Made by a program: the position numbers and the translations under genes | The notes under the pieces: generated by a model | What the model was told of the DNA's origin: nothing | Database searches by the model: none | What the model saw: the letters and a program-made list of their open reading frames with translations, nothing else | Source of the DNA: Candidatus Omnitrophota bacterium | GTDB lineage: Bacteria > Omnitrophota > Gorgyraeia > JAHIPI01 | Reading direction: 5' to 3' | Length of the DNA: 11,207 nucleotides | Assembly: GCA_030616695.1 (NCBI GenBank) | Contig: JAUWWU010000011.1 | Span: 1-11,207 of the forward strand | Shown: positions 7,701 through 11,207 of the stretch, piece by piece | How positions within the stretch are numbered: the stretch's first letter is position 1 | How the letters are laid out: each line of letters starts with the position of its first letter

Positions 7701-8453
7701 TGCGAATATGGCCCTGCTTCCAACTGGGACGCGAGCCGCAGGGAGATAGAGGAGCTGAACAGAAAGTTGGAATCTATGGGGACGGTAAATCTAGTTGCTA
7801 TAGAGGAACATAAAGAACTCGAAGACAGGTTCAATTTCCTGAGCCACCAGCGCGAGGACCTCACTAAGGCAAAGGAAGACATTGAAAAGGCGATAGCGAA
7901 GATAAATAAAACAACCCGCAAATTATTCTTAGAAACGTTTGAAAAAATACAGTTTGAATTTAAGAATTACTTCAGGTATCTTTTCGGAGGGGGACAGGCC
8001 GAGATATTCCTGCTGGACGAGCGCGATGTGCTGGAATCGGGCATAGAGATAGTGGTAAGGCCTCCCGGCAAAAAATTGCAGAACATCACATTGCTTTCCG
8101 GAGGAGAAAAGGCGCTTACGGCCATAGCGTTGATTTACGCCATTTTTAAGGTCAAGCCAAGCCCGTTTTGCCTTTTAGACGAGGTCGATGCGGCGCTGGA
8201 CGAGACTAATATAGACAGGTTCAGCAAGGCCCTTCGCGGGTTTACCAAAACATCCCAATTCATAGTCATAACCCACAACAAGAGGACGATAACGCTGGCA
8301 GATGCCATGTATGGCATCACCATGGAGAAGTCGGGGATCTCTAAGATAGTCTCGGTTAAATTTCATGATGAGCCTAAAGGGAAGAAAGCAGCCGGTGCAG
8401 AGCCCGGAGAAGCGGAGAAGCAGGAAGTGCAAGCTGCGGACGGCCTTGGATAG
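4800..8453 (+). CDS. smc: Chromosome segregation protein SMC
   Basis: SMC forms ring-shaped dimers with ScpA and ScpB that compact and segregate the chromosome. At 1217 residues the length is normal. The N-terminal ATPase half begins MYFKKLELVGFKSFAEKT and has Walker A GPNGCGKS (31-38), followed by the Q-loop region IKWALGEQSAKSLRG. Two long Glu/Lys/Arg-rich coiled coils (about 170-500 and 690-1010) flank a hinge of about 500-680 (LDGVKGVLGNIINV and following). The C-terminal half has the signature LLSGGEKALTA (1098-1108) and Walker B with catalytic acid FCLLDEVDAALDE (Asp1127-Glu1128). All ATPase motifs are intact. The last ~35 residues are a low-complexity tail rich in Ala, Glu and Lys. ScpA/ScpB are not in the window. 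Its own promoter lies upstream, and it ends 11 bp from the convergent cyclase gene. Confidence 0.97.
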   Translation: MYFKKLELVGFKSFAEKTTMYFEPGITTIVGPNGCGKSNIVDAIKWALGEQSAKSLRGSKMEDVIFNGTDETEPINMAEVSFTLSNKDKTLQIDSNEVVISRKIFRSGESEYYINKTPVRLKDVTELLMGTGIGAEAYSIVGQGNIDLILSSRPDDRRFIFEEASGITKYKSKKREAVRKLEATDNNLLRIGDIITEVKRQINSITRQAKKAERYKERFEGLKELEFALASYEYDLLRKEDREIEARSSKIRSEAQSVEAEIERLQRQLEGDKRSLSEIGGKFTELQSGKFSREASIEQGRNKIDVDKERIIELNSRIENLKIEIGSLEKRKESSRKLLQEFEGKFCAVSDSEEVKKEFLEEKEKGLGKLESEIGQNEKRIEESKQLIVDHMTEGSKSRNEVVRLTSDIHNRSLRLRRLDIELEKVSAEAAALREKLDGVRKEFRAAESRLNNIRSEKERLVKEKEAISSSLCSTEEKLQEKRNRLITLESKKSFLEDLIERHEGLAGGVKNLLDSIKKGELRLDGVKGVLGNIINVTKGYEFAVESALGDYAQCVVSHDRENALKAVEYLNRSKQGRATFVILDEFESNAPEAADDSVLRVDGVSGRLIDFVEVGDEIKAAVTHLLKGCYLVKNIEAAEKALNAVPADTGKDVKLVTVKGEIFKNGFIAGGADPKGRDAGIIGRDTRLKDTIKEIESSKSAMNEMEKERVALRSRLTEFNAKLNNVEDLLKEEDVEYHRKESQLASIEQENSKLGEEASLLELEKDEVAEEVKDFGSRKDGLEERLKNIEAEEQNTQNVLLNSQELVKNFSKEREETMVLIAEIKTELQALSKEKASLSQNLNMQKESFEAYAESLNQKSNEIEESDKKKDELTEEIKELEVEIRRLSEELKTLDKELIQIGENKNKSASVIGEAERRLGELYKISNGHKDNEHNSEMRRSEVGHKIETLRNRMSQLYKIDIDLQRCEYGPASNWDASRREIEELNRKLESMGTVNLVAIEEHKELEDRFNFLSHQREDLTKAKEDIEKAIAKINKTTRKLFLETFEKIQFEFKNYFRYLFGGGQAEIFLLDERDVLESGIEIVVRPPGKKLQNITLLSGGEKALTAIALIYAIFKVKPSPFCLLDEVDAALDETNIDRFSKALRGFTKTSQFIVITHNKRTITLADAMYGITMEKSGISKIVSVKFHDEPKGKKAAGAEPGEAEKQEVQAADGLG

Positions 8454-8464
8454 ACAGGTGTTTT

Positions 8465-9658
8465 TTACGCAAGCTCATACAGGACTATAGTGTCTTTTCC
8501 GGACCGTTTTGCTTTAAAAAGTGCAGCGTCCGCGTTGCGAATGAGTGAATCCTTGTCGTGCGCGTCATGAGGGTACGTGGCTATCCCGCAACTTAGCGTA
8601 AATACCTTTTTAGGCTGTATTTCCTGGTTCGGAAATGCATACCGCCTGACCTTATCCCTCAACCGTTTGGCTATATTGTTGGCATCTTCTTTTGTTGTCT
8701 GCGGCAATATGACGCTGAACTCCTCCCCGCCATACCTGCAGACGTAGTCCTTTTTGCGGGATGCCTCAATTATTATCTGCGCTATTGCTTTTATAATGGT
8801 ATCGCCGGTGACGTGGCCGAAACGGTCATTATAATTTTTAAAATCGTCTATGTCAACCATTATTAAGCTTAAGGGCGTCTCGTTTTCGCGCGCCTTTGTC
8901 AGTTCACGCGACAGGATCGCCTGAAAGTGACCGTGATTCCACAGCTTTGTAAGCCAGTCGGTGTTTGATAAGTATACCTTCTCTTCATATAGCCGGGAAT
9001 TTTCTATGGCGAGGCCCGCGTGGTTGGCAAAAAGGCTTAGAAGTCCCGTGTCGGACTTCGTAATAGGCTTTTGGGTGAAGATATTGTCGACCGCTATGAT
9101 CCCCACTACTTTATCCTTTGCTTTTAGCGGGACCGTTACGAAATACTGCATGCCGAGCGCCTGTAAATATTTATCGTCCACCCGCTGCCGCGCCTCTTCG
9201 GTCAACACTTCAAAAAGCATGCCTTCCAATACCGTCAAGGCAAGCACACCCTGGCTTTCATCCAGCGGTATCCGCATACTTTTTACTAAATTATGCAGCT
9301 TGGAGTTAGGGTCGCGCTTAAAGTTATCATAGGCGTTGATCAGGTCTTCGAGGGCCATCTTTTTTTCTTCTATACTTTTCCATATACGCGTGGCCTCGTC
9401 TATGCTATGCGGCCCTATACCCATCTTTCCTTCAAGGGCGCCATCTTTTTTATTTACCAGGAAAAGCATAGCCCTGTTAAAGCCGAGCCCTTCATGGGAG
9501 GTGACCGCCGTCAATATGATATACAATATCTGCTCGAGCTCCAGGGTCGTCCTCATAGCGTTTGAGATTTCATAAAGGAGCCATAACTCGGCCTTGGCCT
9601 TCTCGAAATCCCTGGCGATTTCGGATGTATCTTCTTTTTTACCGTGTTTTCCTGACAT
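8465..9658 (-). CDS. GAF-GGDEF diguanylate cyclase
   Basis: The protein makes the second messenger c-di-GMP from two GTP. From the chosen start it has 397 residues. A short helix (about 15-35) leads into a GAF sensor domain of about 35-220 (LLYEISNAMRTTLELEQIL to GLLSLFANHAGLAIENSRLY). The C-terminal GGDEF domain has an intact active site, RYGGEEF (GGEEF at 310-314), and a product-inhibition I-site RKKD five residues before it (301-304). There are no membrane segments, so it is cytoplasmic, and its signal is unknown. An in-frame ATG nine bases further upstream (9667) is possible. However, the promoter at 9670-9698 predicts transcription starting near 9663, after that ATG, so the Met at 9658 is preferred. 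This would make the mRNA almost leaderless, and no Shine-Dalgarno sequence is seen. Confidence 0.9.
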   Translation of the reverse strand: MSGKHGKKEDTSEIARDFEKAKAELWLLYEISNAMRTTLELEQILYIILTAVTSHEGLGFNRAMLFLVNKKDGALEGKMGIGPHSIDEATRIWKSIEEKKMALEDLINAYDNFKRDPNSKLHNLVKSMRIPLDESQGVLALTVLEGMLFEVLTEEARQRVDDKYLQALGMQYFVTVPLKAKDKVVGIIAVDNIFTQKPITKSDTGLLSLFANHAGLAIENSRLYEEKVYLSNTDWLTKLWNHGHFQAILSRELTKARENETPLSLIMVDIDDFKNYNDRFGHVTGDTIIKAIAQIIIEASRKKDYVCRYGGEEFSVILPQTTKEDANNIAKRLRDKVRRYAFPNQEIQPKKVFTLSCGIATYPHDAHDKDSLIRNADAALFKAKRSGKDTIVLYELA

Positions 9659-9669
9659 AACAAGCATAT

Positions 9670-9698
9670 ACTATACCTTAATAGATTATCAATGTCAA
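9670..9698 (-). promoter_or_regulatory. Sigma70-type promoter of the GAF-GGDEF gene
   Basis: Read on the minus strand, TTGACA (9698-9693) and TATAGT (9675-9670) are exactly 17 bp apart. The predicted start near 9663 lies only about five bases before the ATG at 9658. It is back to back with the + strand promoter at 9713-9741, and 14 bp separate the two -35 boxes. Confidence 0.7.
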
Positions 9699-9712
9699 GC
9701 GCACCTTTTTCC

Positions 9713-9741
9713 TTGACATGTATGTACAGTTTATATATAAT
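9713..9741 (+). promoter_or_regulatory. Consensus sigma70 promoter of the riboflavin (ribBA) transcript
   Basis: TTGACA (9713-9718), a 17-bp spacer and TATAAT (9736-9741) match the full consensus. Transcription would begin near 9748, a few bases before P1 of the FMN riboswitch. A strong constitutive promoter followed by a riboswitch fits control by termination rather than by initiation. Confidence 0.85.
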
Positions 9742-9751
9742 AGCATCTCGT

Positions 9752-9870
9752 AGATCTTCGGGGCAGGGTGCGATTCCCGACCGGCGGTAAAAGCCCGCGA
9801 CCCCCGCTATAGCGGGGCCGATCCAGCGAAACTCTGGAGCCGATAGTATAGTCTAGATGGGAGAAGGTCT
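9752..9870 (+). promoter_or_regulatory. FMN riboswitch (RFN element)
   Basis: The aptamer binds FMN and controls riboflavin synthesis genes. Conserved pieces appear in order: CTTCGGGGCAGGGTG (9756-9770), ATTCCCGACCGGCGG, AAGCCCGCGA, a variable hairpin CCCCGC/GCGGGG (9802-9817), GATCCAGCGAAACTCTGGAG, CCGATAGTATAGTC, and GATGGGAGAAGG near the end. P1 is AGATCTTC (9752-9759) with GAAGGTCT (9863-9870), eight pairs with one G-U. It lies between a consensus promoter and ribBA, the expected target. The 5' strand of P1 also overlaps an antiterminator segment (9754-9763) that matches 9898-9907 exactly, so ligand binding should favour termination. Confidence 0.95.
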
Positions 9871-9896
9871 GAAAGGACGAAAGGAACTTATTTTTA

Positions 9897-9924
9897 CCCC
9901 CGAAGATTACTTCGGGGGTTTTTT
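9897..9924 (+). terminator. Intrinsic terminator/antiterminator switch of the FMN riboswitch
   Basis: CCCCCGAAG (9897-9905) and CTTCGGGGG (9910-9918) form a perfect 9-bp stem with an ATTA loop, followed by six T (9919-9924). The left arm and flank CCCCGAAGAT (9898-9907) are the exact complement of ATCTTCGGGG (9754-9763) in the aptamer. Without FMN this 10-bp pairing blocks the terminator. With FMN, P1 captures 9752-9759 and the terminator can form. Confidence 0.92.
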
Positions 9925-9934
9925 AATGAGCAGG

Positions 9935-9965
9935 CAATTTACAAAGCGTAAGCGAATGTAAATTG
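9935..9965. repeat. 9-bp inverted repeat in the ribBA leader
   Basis: CAATTTACA (9935-9943) and TGTAAATTG (9957-9965) are perfect complements around a 13-base spacer that contains the near-repeat AAGCG/AAGCG. A small GGCC-GGA-GGCC hairpin follows at about 9968-9978. It lies after the riboswitch terminator. The compound look suggests a short dispersed intergenic repeat, not a standard part of FMN leaders. Identity unknown. Confidence 0.5.
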
Positions 9966-9990
9966 TAGGCCGGAGGCCGTCTGCGAATTA

Positions 9991-10027
9991 ATCCCCCTAC
10001 TTGCTTTCGTAAGAAAGCAGGGGGGAT
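9991..10027 (+). promoter_or_regulatory. Stable hairpin with GTAA tetraloop just upstream of the ribBA ribosome binding site
   Basis: ATCCCCC (9991-9997) pairs with GGGGGAT (10021-10027). After a three-base bulge, TTGCTTTC (10001-10008) pairs with GAAAGCAG (10013-10020, one T-G) and closes a GNRA-type GTAA loop. There is no T-run, so it is unlikely to terminate. The ribBA Shine-Dalgarno AGGA (10033-10036) starts six bases after it and stays free. A role in mRNA stability or ribosome access is possible but inferred. Confidence 0.5.
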
Positions 10028-10042
10028 AATGCAGGATAAACC

Positions 10043-11207
10043 ATGAAATTTAATAGCATACAAGAGATAACGGAAGAGCTAAAGGCCGGCAAGATGGTCG
10101 TCGTTATGGACGACGAGAAGAGGGAAAACGAAGGCGACCTTATTATGGCGGCTTCAAAGGTCAGGCCGGAAGACATAAATTTCATGGTGAAATACGGCCG
10201 GGGCATTGTTTGTGTGCCGATGGAAGGGAAGCGGCTTGATGACCTGGGACTGTATTCGATGACCGGTTCCCAGTCCGATCCTTACAAGACGGCATGGGCC
10301 GTATCCGTTGACGCTAAACAGGGTATCACTACAGGGATATCCGCCAGGGACAGGGCCCATAGCATCAGGCTTTTATCAAAGAAAAACGCAAGATTTTCGG
10401 ATTTTGTAAAACCGGGCCACATCTTTCCGTTAAGGTCGCAGGAAGGCGGCGTTTTAGTAAGGGCAGGGCATACGGAGGCCTGTGTAGACCTGATGAAGCT
10501 TTCTTCGCTGTATCCTGTCGGCGTCATATGTGAAATACTCAACGAAGACGGGACCATGGCAAGGGGGCCGCAGCTTGAAAGGTTCGCTAAGAAGCACGGC
10601 CTTAAGATATGTAAGATTGCCCAGATCATCGAGCGCAGAAGAAAATCCGAAAGGCTCATAAAATGCCTGACAGAGACATATATACCCACCGATGCCGGAG
10701 AGTTTAAGCTCCGTGTCTATGAATCCGCAATTGACAGCCACCACCACCTGGCCCTCATAAAAGGGGAGATAAATGAAGAGCCTACGCTTGTGCGTGTACA
10801 TTCCGAATGCCTTACCGGCGATGTTTTCGGCTCTCACAGGTGCGATTGCGGCAAGCAGCTTACAAGCGCGCTGGAGATAATCGCGGCGGAAAAAAAAGGC
10901 ATTTTTCTTTATATGAAACAGGAAGGCAGGGGCATCGGCCTTGTGAATAAACTCAAGGCATATGCCCTTCAGGATAAAGGTCTCGATACGGTTGAGGCCA
11001 ACGCGGCACTGGGGTTTGGGCCGGACCTGCGCGATTACGGTATTGGCGCCCAAATACTTGCGGATTTGGGAGTCAGGGATATAAAGCTGATTACGAATAA
11101 TCCCAGAAAGATAGTCGGGCTTGAGGGTTACGGCCTGAAGGTCGTCGAGCGCATTTCCCTGATGATTCGTCCGAACAAGCTCAATGAAAGATATTTGAAG
11201 ACAAAAA
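10043..11207 (+). CDS. ribBA: Bifunctional RibBA: 3,4-dihydroxy-2-butanone-4-phosphate synthase / GTP cyclohydrolase II (3' end cut by window)
   Basis: This enzyme opens both branches of riboflavin synthesis. The RibB half turns ribulose 5-phosphate into dihydroxybutanone phosphate plus formate, and the RibA half opens GTP to a diaminopyrimidine. The open frame gives 388 residues with no stop before the edge; full-length RibBA is about 400, so little is missing. RibB signatures are DDEKRENEGDL (23-33), TTGIS (96-100) and RAGHTEA (140-146). RibA has the zinc cysteines 256, 267 and 269 (SECLTGDVFGSHRCDCG), QEGRGIGL (293-300), RDYGIGAQ (330-337) and TNNPRK. The ATG has AGGA six bases upstream. 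Both active sites look intact. Expression is set by the FMN riboswitch about 130 bases upstream, so FMN represses its own synthesis. Other rib genes may follow outside the window. Confidence 0.96.
   Translation, partial: MKFNSIQEITEELKAGKMVVVMDDEKRENEGDLIMAASKVRPEDINFMVKYGRGIVCVPMEGKRLDDLGLYSMTGSQSDPYKTAWAVSVDAKQGITTGISARDRAHSIRLLSKKNARFSDFVKPGHIFPLRSQEGGVLVRAGHTEACVDLMKLSSLYPVGVICEILNEDGTMARGPQLERFAKKHGLKICKIAQIIERRRKSERLIKCLTETYIPTDAGEFKLRVYESAIDSHHHLALIKGEINEEPTLVRVHSECLTGDVFGSHRCDCGKQLTSALEIIAAEKKGIFLYMKQEGRGIGLVNKLKAYALQDKGLDTVEANAALGFGPDLRDYGIGAQILADLGVRDIKLITNNPRKIVGLEGYGLKVVERISLMIRPNKLNERYLKTK

Noticed and set aside
9658..9667. Start of the cyclase at 9667 (three residues longer)
   Set aside because: The ATG at 9667 falls only three bases after the -10 box and probably before the transcription start. 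The ATG at 9658 fits better, but this is not certain.
10029..10046. Five-codon frame overlapping the ribBA start (ATG...CCATGA)
   Set aside because: The overlap is intriguing as a leader peptide, but it is very short, has no properly spaced ribosome binding site of its own, and the ribBA AGGA lies inside it. Chance is likelier.

Overview
The window looks like an ordinary chromosomal stretch from an uncultured, probably anaerobic bacterium. A coding style rich in AGG/ATA codons, an ETF alpha subunit carrying a ferredoxin domain, and many short palindromes between genes (including the TGGGGACAGACACC type) resemble candidate-phylum genomes such as Omnitrophota. That assignment is a guess and cannot be proven from this sequence. 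There are no signs of phage, plasmid, CRISPR, tRNA or rRNA.

Layout. The left edge (to 89) holds the last 28 codons of a TRAM-domain radical-SAM methylthiotransferase, probably RimO. Positions 81-387 hold a large nested inverted repeat. After a sigma70-type promoter (408-435) comes a four-gene cluster on the + strand: an acyl-CoA dehydrogenase (510-1667), etfB (1755-2534), a URO-D superfamily protein that starts on the base after the etfB stop (2535-3458), and an etfA with an N-terminal 2[4Fe-4S] domain (3492-4694). A REP-like 14-bp inverted repeat sits between the dehydrogenase and etfB. Then smc (4800-8453) follows its own strong promoter. A GAF-GGDEF diguanylate cyclase (8465-9658) lies convergently on the - strand. 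Its promoter is back to back with a consensus + strand promoter that feeds an FMN riboswitch (9752-9870), an intrinsic terminator (9897-9924), two further palindromes, and ribBA, which runs off the right edge.

How the parts work together. The dehydrogenase, EtfB and ferredoxin-EtfA have the architecture of a caffeyl-CoA reductase (CarCDE)-like complex, in which NADH oxidation drives exergonic enoyl/acryloyl-CoA reduction and endergonic ferredoxin reduction. The URO-D-like gene inside the cluster is the unusual part. Its HSDG motif lacks the H-x-C zinc site of MtaA-type methyltransferases, so its role is unknown. The ribBA leader can be read in full: FMN-bound P1 leaves the terminator free, and without FMN a perfect 10-bp antiterminator forms. 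No wholly new system is evident. The best leads are the URO-D protein embedded in a bifurcating-ETF operon, the palindromic elements that seem to have altered gene boundaries, and the near-leaderless start of the cyclase.
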